Shown here one piece after another: positions 1-14,200 of a stretch of DNA of 64,000 bases; the first letter of the stretch is position 1, and the number at the start of each line of letters is the position of its first letter. Source of the stretch: Cladocopium goreaui (taxonomy: Eukaryota > Sar > Dinophyceae > Suessiales > Symbiodiniaceae). The notes below the pieces were generated by a model, which searched no databases, was not told the DNA's origin, and saw nothing but the letters and a program-made list of their open reading frames with translations. The stretch is from the NCBI GenBank assembly GCA_947184155.2, contig CAMXCT020006633.1, positions 248,001 to 312,000 on the forward strand, read 5' to 3'. Made by a program: the position numbers and the translations under genes.

Positions 1-1374
1 ATATATTTGGGGTCGTCGGTAGCCAGAAAGGATATCTCCACACAAAGTTTCATTTTTGGTGTAGCGGTGTAGTTAGACCTGCAAGTGGATGGATTACATA
101 GCCAATCCGCTTGGATGTTGAGTGTTTTGGGGAAATGTTTGATGAATTTAATGGATGTATACCATGATTTACTCCCAAAAAAAGCTACTCTTTCAGGAGG
201 GGAGTGACAAACCACCACATTTTCAGTTTCTGAAGGTGCTCCTAGACCAGCCAGTACCCAGATCCATGGTATAGCCACCTCAATTTTTGCCATTGTCTAC
301 TCCAAGAATCACCCACTGATGCAGGTAAAGATGCTGAACAATGGCCCAAAATGAAATAATCACGATGAAACTACCATTGTTTTTTGACATTTGTAACTTG
401 CAAGCGATTGTTTACTATTTACATCTATTTGCATCTATTATCTATTTACATCTCTTTACATCTATGTACATCTATTTGCTATTTGGTGGTGTTTAGAAAT
501 CCTGAGTCGGTCATAACCCTTATAAAGTACACGGGTAATTGCACACCAGTCAGACCTGGCGGAAAACGGCGCGGATCGCAGCCTCCGTGGTTCAAGCCGA
601 GCCATGTGACACGCCCAGCTTGGCCAGGCAGATGGAGATGTCAGCAGGGAAGGAAAAAATCAACCCCAAAAAGGTGGGATTTCACTGGCCAAAAGGAGAT
701 TTACTTAGATTTACTATGATTTACTGTAAAAATAGTGAAGAAAATGTGTTTAACCATCCAAAACGTTGCATAGCGAACTCTCCAACATAATAAAATTCGC
801 CAAACGGGGGGGATTTAGCAGCAATGATGTGCATGTAAGCAGCCCAAATCATGTAAGCAGGACATCCTGACATCCGAGAATTGCCATAAGACCAAAGGGA
901 CAGTTCCCATTCTTGGAGGTTCCACACCAAAACCGACTGGCATTTTTGGGCCTGGTGTTTTCACATATTGGAATCCATAGCCCATTTAGTTCGACGATTT
1001 GCCTATTCAACATGGTCATGTTCATTGATTTTCCATAGCTATGTCACATTGCCACAGGGTATAGTCACTGGGTAAAATTTGCCTCATTGGCTGTGGATTT
1101 CCAGTGGGGGGTAAATGGATTAAAATAACCAACTGAACTGAATTGTTTGTCGGCATCAACTTTGAAACCCATACTTTGCAGTGAATCCCAAAACTAGATC
1201 CAATTATTTTGAAATATGGCATTTTGAAATATAGTATTATAGTATGAAATAGTATATTACTGAATTTCCGTACATAAAAAGAGACTATAATACAACATAT
1301 ACTGATCCAAAAGCCTTGAGGGTAGCAGCCGGGCCTTTGAACCTCGACCACCCGGGCCGCACCTTGTAGCCAGG

Positions 1375-1398
1375 ATGGCGGGGCGTAGTCGGAGCCCG
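1375..1398 (+). CDS. CACTIN: Possible first exon of the Cactin gene (MAGRSRSP)
   Basis: ATG at 1375 follows an AG at 1372-1373 and reads MAGRSRSP before a GT donor (gtggtg) at 1399. Cactin proteins start with an Arg/Ser-rich tail, so this would fit. The AG just before the ATG could be a spliced-leader acceptor, since dinoflagellate mRNAs are trans-spliced. The exon is short and its join to 4381 is not proven; an intervening exon near 2409-2490 is possible. Confidence 0.35.
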
Positions 1399-4300
1399 GT
1401 GGTGCCTCTGGGGAGATCTGAGGGAGGATGACAGCTGGAATTAGCCTCTGGTTATGTCAAAATAGCTATTGAAAATGGCCATAGAAATAGTGGATTTTCC
1501 CATTAAAAATTGTGATTTTCCATAGTTTTTTGTAACAGTTTACCAGAGGGTAGCCGGGAAAATCAACACATGCTTTTTGGGAAAATCAACACATTTGTGT
1601 ATGGGAAATGGCTTGGATTTGTTGATGATTGGTTGTTTTGTTGATGGATCGATGATGTTAGAGAATCGGATGGTATACTAATGGTGGTGGTGTCAAGGAT
1701 TGACGATCATTATTCATGAAAACATATAACGCAATCCAACTGCTAGGTAATATGGTTTCAGTCAACTCCGGATCGGTTAAACCGTTGGTTGATTGATTGG
1801 AGGGATTGTGCTCCCCCAAGAAAAATGGAGAACTTGTTATCAAAATGGAATATCTTCCAGCCCTGGTGCATTCTACATCAATTGTCAGAGAGAATCTCTG
1901 TGGCTCCTGCCGTCGGGCAAGCATTGCAACTTTTTCTCACCTCTTGGCGCTCTGTCAATAGTGAGCACCCTAAAATGTAGAATTAGTCAAGGGAAAGATC
2001 ATAAGAAGATCCATTCTGTGATACCATCTGGTTATGACTAACAGTTCGCCATGGTATAGATGGCCCATAGAAATAGATGGTTTACCGAACTTGAAAATGG
2101 TGGATCTTTCCATGGCTATGTTAAATAGCCAGAGGATATGTTTTTTTTTTTGTGTGTGTGTGTGTGTTTCCTCTTTTATTTTTTGGGGTCTTCATCAAGA
2201 TATTAGCCGGGGAAGTAGCGCCTGGAGATGAACTTGAGGTTTCTAGCCATTCTAGCCATTGAATCTCAGTATGCACACACCCTCAACTGGTGATAATCCT
2301 ATTCCTGGCATTTGATATATTTAATCTACTTCCATCATAGTCTTCTACAGTATATAGTATATACATGATTATACATGTATAATACATGTATTATATTATA
2401 TACATGTTATTTCGGATGCAGGCACGTGTGCATCCCTGCGGTTTTGTTGACCATACACCCCTGATCCTTGCAACAGCCCAGCTGCTGAGGGGCGAGGAGC
2501 TGGAGTAGCCAATGCCACACGGGCCATGTTTTCCGGAGTAGCCACGGAGGGATTCTGGGATGATGTTTGGGTCATTCTGGCCCGCTGTTTTACCCCAAGA
2601 TTGCTGGGATTTATAGACGTTTTTTGTCCCAAAATATGGTGTGCTGGGGTGTAGGTCTGATTCATCCACTGTTTCTTTGGAATTCAAATGGGGATGCACC
2701 GGCATGATTGGTATCCCAATAGGGGCCTCGGCTTGTCTCGAGTAGGTCCAATGCGGGCTTAAGCCAATACAATCGAATAACCCTGCACTCGGAAGTAGGC
2801 ATTTTCAAGGCGCAAGGAAAGGGAAGTGTAAGGAGGGTTTTGCGGATGGTCTTTCTTTCCGGAGCTAGTGATGGCATATGATGACATCCCAGCACTGTGC
2901 CCAGTGGTGGTTAAACAGAACTAAGAAACCCCAAGTGGGTACATACCCTCGATTTTATGATGTTACCATGCTACTGTGGCCGGTGACGATTTGGCAGAAA
3001 CATGCAGAAACTAGGTTTGCTGGTTAGATCGTAATTTTTACGGTTCAACCTTTTGCAGCAAAAAAACGGAGAAAAACACAATCATTCTAGAGGTTCTGTT
3101 TGTTTTCCCATTCAGAAGGCACACATCGACACACTAGCCTAGCATTCCCCACTTTGTCAGCGCATAGAAAGTCAGGTGAAGAAGAAACGAAAAGACCTCT
3201 TCTCGAAGGAGTTGCTTGGTCAGCTTCAGGGGCAATCTTGGGTTAACCTATTACTGTACTGGTTGGTGGTTACAAACATTTTTTATGACTTTCCATATAT
3301 TGGGAATGGAATAATCATCCCAACTGGACGAACTCATATTTTTTCAGAGGTGTAGGTCAACCACCAAGCAGATTATGTTAAACTCATTGGATCCATATGG
3401 ATCCCAATTTCGACTGGTTAAATCCCAATGGCTGATGGTGAAATAACCCATCCTAGACGCTCCAGTTGTGGAATATGTTCCAACATTGGGGTGAGGTGTT
3501 GTTTTGTTCCATATTTGGGGTGTGGTGAATAATATTATAATGTTGGTACATATATGTACATATGCCATACACAAGGGGCTTTAGGCAAGAACATCTGATG
3601 TCCAAAAGGCGCCACAAACATCTCACCTTAGAGAAATGTGGGATGAGGAGACGATGCGATGTTGAGCTCTTTGAAAGTTCAGTGGGGAACCCAAAGGACG
3701 GCCCTTGCGCGATTGATTTTGTCTACACCTGAGGTTGGGATACAAAGATGAAAGCAATCCGCCGGGAAACCAAATGGCAGTGATCAAAGCGGCCTTGGCA
3801 GGTCGGCAAAATACAGTGGATACTTGACTGATACTTGGACGGATATTTCACCAACAACAACGCTGGCCTCCTTTTTCCCAATAAAGTACTCGTTTTCACC
3901 AGCAGAATATGGTGATGGAACAAATCAGAGGTGCATCAACCTCTAAATTAGTCCTTGCTTGTTTGAAATAAACGCACATACGACTGCGAGTTGTGCCATT
4001 CTCATGTTTGAGACTATCACTAGTGATATCCCCACAGCCTTGTTTTTGTTCCTTGCTCCAGCATTTGTTTTGGGCAATCCGACCTCAGAATCTCAACTGG
4101 ACTGTCTCAACATGGCTGGAAGAGCAAAGTGTTCAAAGTTTTTTGTGCAAGGAACATCATCTACATGTCTGGGATTGTCTGGGTGATTTCCGTTGCTATG
4201 CTTTGAGGGTATTGACCCCCAACAGACGATTGCTATCACCAAATTGCAGGGCCGATTGGGCCAGGACTCATGATGGGAATTAGAAGTGATATGATTTCAG

Positions 4301-5178
4301 GAGGCAAATCAACCCATCAACCTTTGTAAAGTGTTTGTTTTCTTTTTTTTTGGCGGGTGGGAGAGGCAGTAGCCCCATAGAAACGTCCGCTGTTCCCAGA
4401 TCCCTGGCTCGCGACTGGCGCCGCGAGGTTCGGCGACAACACCTTGACACAAAAATTTGTTTGGAAGAAGAAGAATGAGTACCTACAAGCCGCAGGTGGG
4501 TGATGGAGATGAATCCCATGAGCCAAAAATGGCAGTTCTTTGCCTAGGAAAAATCCTAGAGCTGGACACCGTCATATCTTTAAATTCCGTATTGCCCATC
4601 CCCACTCCAGAAATTACTTTCAAACATGTGTCCAGACGTTCTCAAATAGCATTACCCATCCCCAAAGAAATCTTTCAGGCAAGAAGAATGCGGATGTTTT
4701 ATGGTTTGTTCCTTAATGGATCCTCACTGAAATGGATTGATGACTCCTAAGGGAATCCATCATAACTCCCGTATATTCATATATGTTAAATACTAAATCA
4801 ACTCTTCCATGGGAAGCCACATGTGTATATATATATATATGTGATATTGGTTCAATATCAATTGCATTGGTTCAATATCAATTACCCGATGCCCTCCAGT
4901 AAACCAACATACTGGTAGCATTCTGGTAGCTATAAGATCATCGAACTACATTGGCCATCAAAACCATGTTGAATCACCAGAGGGCATCACATTTTACCCA
5001 TTGATAGACATATATATATATATATGCGGTACCCCCAAAAAAGAAAACCTACCTTCTCATCACTTTTACTGGTATTTGCGGTGTTTCGTGTCTATTTTTT
5101 GGAATGGTTTTAAATGGACAATTTTGGAGAGTTTTGGGTATTGGTTTTCCCATATATATTTATGTATATATATATGTG

Positions 5179-5212
<34 letters not shown>

Positions 5213-8200
5213 CATATGTGAATACACACACACAGGGTAGTAAGCAGAATGTTGATTTTGATTCTTCCTTGTACTTAGGGCATTCTGCATTCTGAAGGGA
5301 TGCATTCAGAATGCATTCTTTGCAAAAACCAAGATCCAAGATCCAAGATTCCCACAAGACTCCTGATCAAAATCTTGGATTCCTAAAGAATTTTGATAGG
5401 TTGGTAAGGGTATTCTGGCAAATCTCAAATCCAAGATTTGCACAAGACTTCTCCGCAACTCTTGGATCTTGGATCTTGGTTTGGGGGAAGAATGCATTCT
5501 GAATGCATTCCTTGAGGCTGCAGAATGCCTAAGTACAATTCTTGCAATCTTAGTTCGTACCCCTTCCAAACTATGTCTTAAGTGTAATTTACATTTATTT
5601 ATGTACCTCCAAGTACCTCAACCTCTCTGCAAAGTTTCTCTTAAGTAGTGATTCGAACCACACGGAAAAGATCATTCAACTTTGGGTCTTTTCCCCAAAC
5701 CTGAAAAAGGCAGTGAAAACAATGTAAATGACTACAAGAGATGCTCAAACATGCATCCTTCTCTTGAAGAACCAATTCTAAGTGACAAGAGCAGGCTTTA
5801 CAAACAGACACTTTCATTCAAAGGGTGTAGCATTCCTTAAGCAAAAAGAGTATTCCTTTTCAATAGGTAGCATTCCTTTGCAGAAAGCCACTTCTCTTGA
5901 AAATATATCTCTTCATTTCGATCAATCTGTTTTTTTTTCCAACATGTAAATATGCATTCTTAATTCACAGAACCATTTCATAACGTACTAAGTACAATAC
6001 TTCTGGAAGGAAGAAACACGTTGCACAAACAGTCCCTGCAACATACAAGGCATCTTCCAATCAAATGCAGTATCTCTTCAAATCAAATAAGACTATCTTC
6101 AGAAATGTAGCCATTACTTTGAAGAACATACATGTTTTTCTCTAAGTGACACTATATTTGATGAAAAACAAGTTGGATATTTAAAAGAACATGCTGCACA
6201 TGTGGCACAAGTACTGCTACATTGTGCTTTCTAGAGACAGTATGCCCTAATGTTTTGACAGTAATTGTGTATACTTGAAATGAACAAATGTGAGCCGTCT
6301 TTGCTCAAACAAAAACATCACAAATGCTACCTTTGTGAGATTGACAGTGCCCCTTCTGAAGAAAAGTGACTTGAAAGGGAACAGCATAACTTCAATAAGA
6401 AAGCTCTCTTAGTCTATGCAGTATTCACTGGGAACAATAATTGTTCCAAAAGAGTTGTAGTGTAGCATTACAAGCAGGCAAAGGTAGGTTTTTTTGGGGG
6501 TGGCTAGCATATATATATATATTCATTGATGATCCACTCGATGATCATTAATATATATATATATATACAATATAAATCATACAAGTATATATACGTGTAT
6601 ATATATATAAGATACATATTTGTCATATGTATGCCCATTGAAAATTTATTATTGACATGTCATCATTTCTCCACATCCGTGGCGCACGGGGACCTGGCGA
6701 AAAGGGCTCGCTCCAGGCCTCTACCGGCCCTCGTCCAAAGAGCAAGAAGTGACGAAGATGGAGAGCAAGATCCGCGAAATTCAGCAGGCTGGACATCTTA
6801 GACATCTTAGGACATCTTAGGACATTCTTATAAGACATTCTTATAGGACATTCTTAGGACATTCTTAGGGTTTTTTGGGAAAAATCATGGGAGGTGGAAC
6901 AGTTGAAACGGTGCAACCAAAATGGGACTCGCAGACTCGCAATAATATGGGGAGGTGAACTAAAACGGTAGTTTCACCAACAAAACTGGAGATTCAACAG
7001 ACCAATATTCAAATTCAACTGGCCAAAATTGGGGTTGAACCAATCAACATGGGGATTGAACCAGCAAACATGGAGATTGAACTCACATAAAGAGCATGGT
7101 ACAGGCCCTGTGATTTTTTGATCTTGCCAAATCCACAATTTGGGGAATCTTTGGCGATGCTTGTTTAACTGGGTCCAATTTAAAGCAATCCAAGACAGAA
7201 AACGTGATTGTTTGCCGCGTTTTCGACGTAGGTCCTGTTGTGGTGGGGATGGAAATAGAAAGCTGTGGAAGAGAACAGATACTGTAGAACCACACTGCAA
7301 GTGCTGGCATGGTAGTTTGGATTGATTGGTGCGACTGAAGCATCTATTGTTGCGACATGTTGCGACTCATCCGTTTCTTCGTTGACGTATTTCGTTTGCA
7401 CCGTACCCTGAGGAAATTTCCCATTCCGAAAATGATCAAAAAGATGGTGGATTGTGTTGGTTATATCCCCATTATATTTCCCATACTATGGTTATCTATG
7501 GTTGGTATAAAATGCTTCCATTTTCCTGGTTATATTGATTCTATTGTATTCCGGTATATCACCATTGATGCTACAATTGATGTTTTTTGTTAGTTCAATC
7601 AGTTTTTGTTGGACATCCTCTCGAGTTCTCTGAGTTCTCCATTCGATCCCCACGTGTATTTTCCCGCACCAGGTGAAGAAGCGCCGTGATGAGCGAGAGG
7701 TGGAGAGGCAGCTGCTCGAACAGCAACGACTGGAGCATGACAAGGTGCCACGGTCGCGCTGTGCTGTCGCACTGCACCGGTCGATATGGATGAAGCCCAA
7801 AGAATGGATGGATGGCATGGATGATGATGGATGATGATGGATGGGATGAATTGAACGGATTGATATGTTGTGTTTGGGGAGGAAAACAATCTCCAAACAT
7901 AAGCAAAGATCCCACAAGAAAGATCAACACATATAGATGAAACATGATGAAACTAATTCCCAAAGATGGGAAATCAACGGAAATGGGCTTAGTTTCCAGC
8001 TTTTTTTGGCCCTTGACTGCTGCCCAGCAGGGTGTCGGGTTGGGTCCGACATTGGATTGTAAATCCTGCTATTTAACAGATTTATGGATATTTATGGGCT
8101 TATAAATGATGGAAACTACTAGTATAATCCCACGGTTTCAATCCCAACTAAGAATAGAAAAGATCGAAACATCAAATCGAACCTGTTTTATCAAGGAGGT

Positions 8201-11200
8201 ACTCTAGATTGATGTTGTCTAGTTATAGGTATACGACTCTTTATTGCACATCCAACACTTGGAAGCTTGCAGCGATGGGTCCACCATGGTGAAAACCTGT
8301 GGCAGAGAGTACAAGTTTTCATTTGCTTTGAAATATGTGCAGAAAGGCATTGAAAGGTTGGTTGTTTCAAATGCATGCGTTCAGTTTTTCATCCCTTTTG
8401 AAAAGTGAGAACTGTTCATCATTGTTCATCTCCGTCGCGGTGAAAAATTTGCCTGAACCGACGCCAAAGGAGTTGCACGACGAAGAGTATGGCGAATGGC
8501 TGACCAAAGAGGAGAAATTCCACTTGGACAATGCCAAGGCAGAACTGGTGTTGAAAGGAGACTGGATGGTTTGTAGCGCTGGTCTTCTAATTGGATTGAT
8601 GAAATGGATAATGCATTGTAGCCTTTTTTTAGACTTACTGAGTTACTGTAACAATCTTAACCACGGTATTCTTGGCTGTAGCATGTAGCCATATACGTCG
8701 AGTTTTGCTTTCCTGGGGTAAAAGTAGAATGGACTTACTGCAAACAGCCGACCAGTTTTAGTGACAAGCTGTGAGCAGTTCACCAGCAAGGCAGGTTTGG
8801 AACATTTTTTTTGGCAGCTGATGGTTCAAAATCGATCAAAAATGCTTCAATCTTCGTAAGTTGGGGGAATATAAATCCGGATTCCTCAGGACTTAGGATT
8901 GATAGCTTCTCCAGCTTATCCCATATGTTTTTGGTGTTAAAAAACGGGTTCTTAGGCACTAACCGAACCAGCTTGGTGGTTCATCGGAATTAACAAATTC
9001 CTCAGCAGAAAAAAAACCTGTTGCATGTCGGTTTGGCTTTCGCCTGTGTTTCTGTCCTTTGTCCTATGCATTGAGATCATTTAGATGCGACGCACATTTC
9101 CAGGCCACGTGCTAAGTGGATATATAGTATATATATATATATACATATTATGTAGGTGAACAGCAATATTGTTCTATAAATGGTTGCAGGGAATATACCA
9201 GATTGTTTTTTCCCCATCGGTTATTTCTCCAAATGTGGGTTCTAGCCTTGCTTGTTCCGTCCCTGTTGTGGCTGGTTATTTGCATAATCCTAAAATGCCT
9301 TGCCGATTGCATGTGGTTTTGCAGAACACTTCTCAACCATCACCCTCACAGTCATCATGGAGCTAGGCTAATCCCATCTAATCCCTTCACTCTAAAAAGA
9401 CAGAATTCTCCTTCAGAAACCCTTGTTTGAGTAGTACATCCTGTTTGTTTCAAGATACTCAATAGAGATCAAAAAAGACTGCGGGTGCAGTTTGGGGCTA
9501 ATGAGAGGTTCTTCAGTTAGCCCGGCTGATGTTGAAGCTGCCCGGAAGTGCGGCATCAAATCATCACAGTCTGACGCTCGCAGGCCAGAACCATGCTCCG
9601 AATTGAGCAGGGCCGAGAGAGGCACCGGGTGCACCCATTCCGGGCCCGTCACGTTTTAGCATTAGCCATTAGTACAGATCCTTTCTTTTCGGCACACATC
9701 CCAAAGAGTGTTGGTCAAAAATCCCCGAGTCGTTCCTTTGATCCTCCTCTTGTACCATCCCCACTGAGGCAAAGTCAATCATGAATCCTTGCGTTCAACC
9801 CCAAAAACTACAGTTGTTTGTTTGCAAGTCGTGTTGGATGACGACAACTCTGCACCTCCCTTTCTTGAAGCCAACTAGAATGCTTTAGACATGAACTTGG
9901 CCGGTAGTGGTAGGCATTACCTGGCTGAGAACTCAATCTGTGTGAATTAAAGTGGCCTCAAAAGGACCTAACCGCAAATGATGATCAGGAACATTCAGGA
10001 ACTGTCCCTTAAAATTGTTCTGAATCTGGAGGTTTCGGGACCCCCGAATCATCGAATCATCCATTTATAGACGGAGTTTCCATCCAATCAACCATCCAAC
10101 TGTTGTGGTAGCCCCATTTTAGGAAACCTCCATATGCAACCACTATGAACCACTATGAACTGGCTATGAATCATTATTAAACACGATTAATCCGATTCAC
10201 CATCAATTTTGTGGTGCCCCCATGGCTATGGAAACCCCCGTGGCCCAGCTGACCGTGCACAACGGGTGACTTGCGGAGGCCTCTGGACCTGGTTGCCAAG
10301 GCCCTGATGATCGCTGAAGGGGAGCACTTCGAGGCCAGGGTGACCGTTGCGGCTTCCTGGTTGAATGCTACCTACCTGTGGCACGTCCCTATATTAATAA
10401 TATAATATATAAATATTATTAATAATAGTAATAAATAATATACTTAGACACTGAAACAACATACTTAGGACATCATATCACACGAAGTATGAACATGAGA
10501 CAGGAAATCGGATACAGAATGCAGCAGACGATGGCTGCTTGGACCAAATTAAAACCTTTTTGGAAAGCATCCAATTGCACTGTTGGTTGGAGACTACGCG
10601 TTTATCAGGCTGTCATTCAAAACAAAATGATTTATGGTCTTGAAACCGTGCACTTGACACAGGCAATGCTAAACAAGATTAACGCGTTTCAACTTCGGGG
10701 GCTTAGATCTATATTAAATCTAGAGCCCACATTTGTTAACAGAAGAAACACCAACGAATTTGTACCCAGAATGGCTTCCGAAAAAGCTGGGCACGAAGTG
10801 AAACTTTTCTCCGAACTTCTTTTGGACAAACGAGTTAAACTATCTGGACACCTTTTGAGAGCAACAGACTCGGACCCAATGAGACAAGTAGTTTATTCTC
10901 CTCAATCAGCAAACGCATATCCGATTGGTAAAAGGAGGGTAGGAGCGCCTAGGCAACAATGGCGCCACTTCACCCATAAACATATTTGGAACAAACTTAC
11001 GAACGGATGGACGGACTATTTAAACACGGACGAGCAAAACAGACGAATCCACCAAATGGCTCTCGCACGACAATTTTAAGCTGTCGCAGTGCCGGCCCAC
11101 GGACGCTTTAGCGACCATGGCCGGAAAAATAATAAATAATAATAAAGATAATAATAATAATACTAGTATATATATATATTATATACATATATATAAATTC

Positions 11201-14200
11201 ACGAATTTAATGATGCATTCCTGCTTGTAGATGTTTTTCTTGTTGGGGGGATGTGTTTGGTTTGGTCGATGGATCACCGGAGGATGTACTGTAACCAGCT
11301 GCAAATAGCTCGGTTGCTACATAACTAAGTACATATAACTACCATACTACAGGAGATGCAATATCTATGGTAATATGATATTTCTATGGTTAATGATGGT
11401 TAATGAGATATACTGGTTGGTGGTTTGGAACATGAATTTTATATGTTTCCATTCAGTTGGGAATGTCATCATCCCAACTGAGGAATTCCATCATTGTTCA
11501 GAGGGGTAGGTATACCACCAACCAGAGAATCATTAACCATCATCAACCATATAATAACCATTAATATTAACCATTAATATTAACAGTATATTACCAACCA
11601 ATGGTAGCTTGGTCAACCACCAACCAGAGAAAATCCACGGAAAACCCATGAGCTCGTTGCTCCGCCTTTTTCGCTTCCCAGGAGATGACCATTTTGGACA
11701 AGCCACCGCACCAGCTCTTCGTGAACATGAACATCGACGAGGTCCACGGCCGGTGATGCCCTCTCGGAAACCATGGGTTTGATAGGGGATTTATAGGGTA
11801 TTTATATATGGATCCATATTTGGGACCATAGAATGGTGCTGTTTTTCTTTTAATGAGCCGGGGATGGAATTCTACATGTTGAAAAAAATCCCAGTATTGG
11901 ATGCTATCCCTGAAGCCAATCCGCTGGTTGATGGGTTCATGAAAAACATGGTCCTAAGATGAAATGCCACCAACAAAGCCCCAAGATGATTAGACAAATT
12001 AGACCCAGTTTAAACCAATCTTTCAAGGGAAGTATTTAAGATGGGCAAGGGATTGTTAGTGTCAACCAGGTCACAATCTTGTTAATCTGTTGCAGGCTTG
12101 CGCCAGACCCTTCCCATTTTTCAGGAGCTATAGGGTATTATAGGGTAAAATGTTGCAGGGCTGAGCCTCAGTTGGTTTATAGCAGGTTAACTACAGCTAG
12201 ATATAAAGATTCTTAGTGGGAAGTATGAACCAACTTATAACTAGGGGGCCCCACCTTGTGGTAAAATTCGTCCCAAAGCCATCCCCGAACTACGTATGCC
12301 ATGCCAAAGGGGACGTCAGGGGACAGGGGAGTCACAATATGATACTTAGGATACTTAAATGGTACCCCCCCAATTAATCAACTTGGGTTGACATTAAGCA
12401 TCCCGATTTTCCACTGTAACAAGTGACTACAGGGTCGCCCCAAGCCGTGAAAAGTCATCCAAGTCATCCGGCGTCGAGCCAAGGTGGAAGACATCATGGA
12501 TGAGGTGAATACCTTCGTCCGCATCGATGCCCAACACCGCGACTTCTGGCAGGTGCTCACCTGAGCCATGGTTGATATGAATGATGGGTGAATTTGTTGG
12601 GAGTTATAGTATGTTATAGTCCCAAATGTGTTCGGATTATATGAGATTTTGATAAGCCATAGTAGGGAAACCTATGAGCCAACTAGTTAGAGATGGAATA
12701 GCGGTATTTTAATGCATTTTAATGGTCCAACTGGATTAGAGTGGCGAAGTATGACGAGAGAGATGGAAACATGCTGCGGATGTTTGAAGCGAAAGGATTG
12801 GTTGGTGGTTTCACGTAATTGTTTTTGTATGTTCGAAATTTGTCCCATCATTTAGATCCATATTTGTGATGATCATTAGCGCAATAGTTGGTTTGCACAA
12901 AGATGCTGTGGCCCAAAGAAAGTTAATGGATGTTCCTGGGCCAATTTTTGTCCCATTGAAACTAACGAGTACCCTCTGGTTATTTAACGTAGCCATGGAA
13001 AATCATCATGTTTAATAGGTAAATCATCATAATTATCATCTATAAATGGCTTATTTTCCATGGCTATCTTAGTCATTACCAGAGGGTTATCTCTTTAAGA
13101 AAGTGGGCTTAGCCATGTCCCACATCAATTTCTCGCCCTGCGCCCGCATGCGCCCGCTTCCTGGGTACGCAACACCTGGATGCCGACGCGTACCACGCCT
13201 CCAAAAAAACACCTGGCCTGGTAATTTGCGACGTAGCTATGGGAAAATGGTGATTTTATGGTAAATTCATGGTGATTAATGGAAATGGTGATATTTAGCC
13301 TCTGGTAATTTGTTAGATAGTTATATGATGTTATAGATGGTCCATTTCTTTTGATGGTTTCCCGTTTAAAACTAGTGCTTTTCCATAGCTAGATTAATTT
13401 GCGGCAGGGTACCCCTTACAAAAATCAAGAGCATGAACTAATGCACGATATAGCACGATATGATGTAAAATGGCAGAATCATGCAAAACCCGTGTCATAG
13501 CAGATGCTGTACCCAACTTTTCAATATTCCCCGATTTCTGGCTGGATGGTTCACCTATTATAATCCTACTACCATGCCCTTCACCCAGCCACAGCTACAG
13601 CCAGATGTTTTAGGCCATGCGCTACATTGCCAACGACTCCTATGAAGGCAAGCGACGAGAAAAGGCGGGCGATCTATGCTACCCGCAGGTGGCTGCAACG
13701 GCTACCCTTCAATTTCAACGGATATTAGAACATCCTTTTTTTCACATGATTTGGCCAGAAATGGAGTTTATAGTTTCATCCAATTTCAGAGAAGACCATA
13801 TTTGCAGTGAATATATATAATATATATATATATACATATCACCACACGCACACACAGATATATATATATAATATAATATAATATAATATATATATAATAT
13901 ATATAATATATATATAAGATATTATGTAAATATGTTCAAATTGACCAAATTGAATCCAACTGCCGGTGTTTCTTGGCTCCCGCGCCCCGCACAGGCCGGG
14001 AGGTCAAAGGCGGGTGCTGCCATCAGTGGACTTGGACCTGGAGTTGCTGAAGGCGCTGAAGTTGACATTTCCCAATGCTTTGGCGTTAAAGATCTACGGT
14101 TGAAGAGTTTAAATACGTTTATATATATATATATGGGTATGGATCAATACCTATTAATACCATTTTTAGTGGGATGAACATCCATTTACCAGCTATTTTG

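Noticed and set aside
7492-7963. Minus-strand frames over the Cactin exon at 7673
   Set aside because: His/Ser-rich read-through of GATG repeats opposite a well-supported + strand exon.
10489-11079. LINE ORF considered as a host gene
   Set aside because: It has the thumb and C-terminal motifs of non-LTR reverse transcriptases, lacks the catalytic part, and ends in an AATAAT tail inside an intron.
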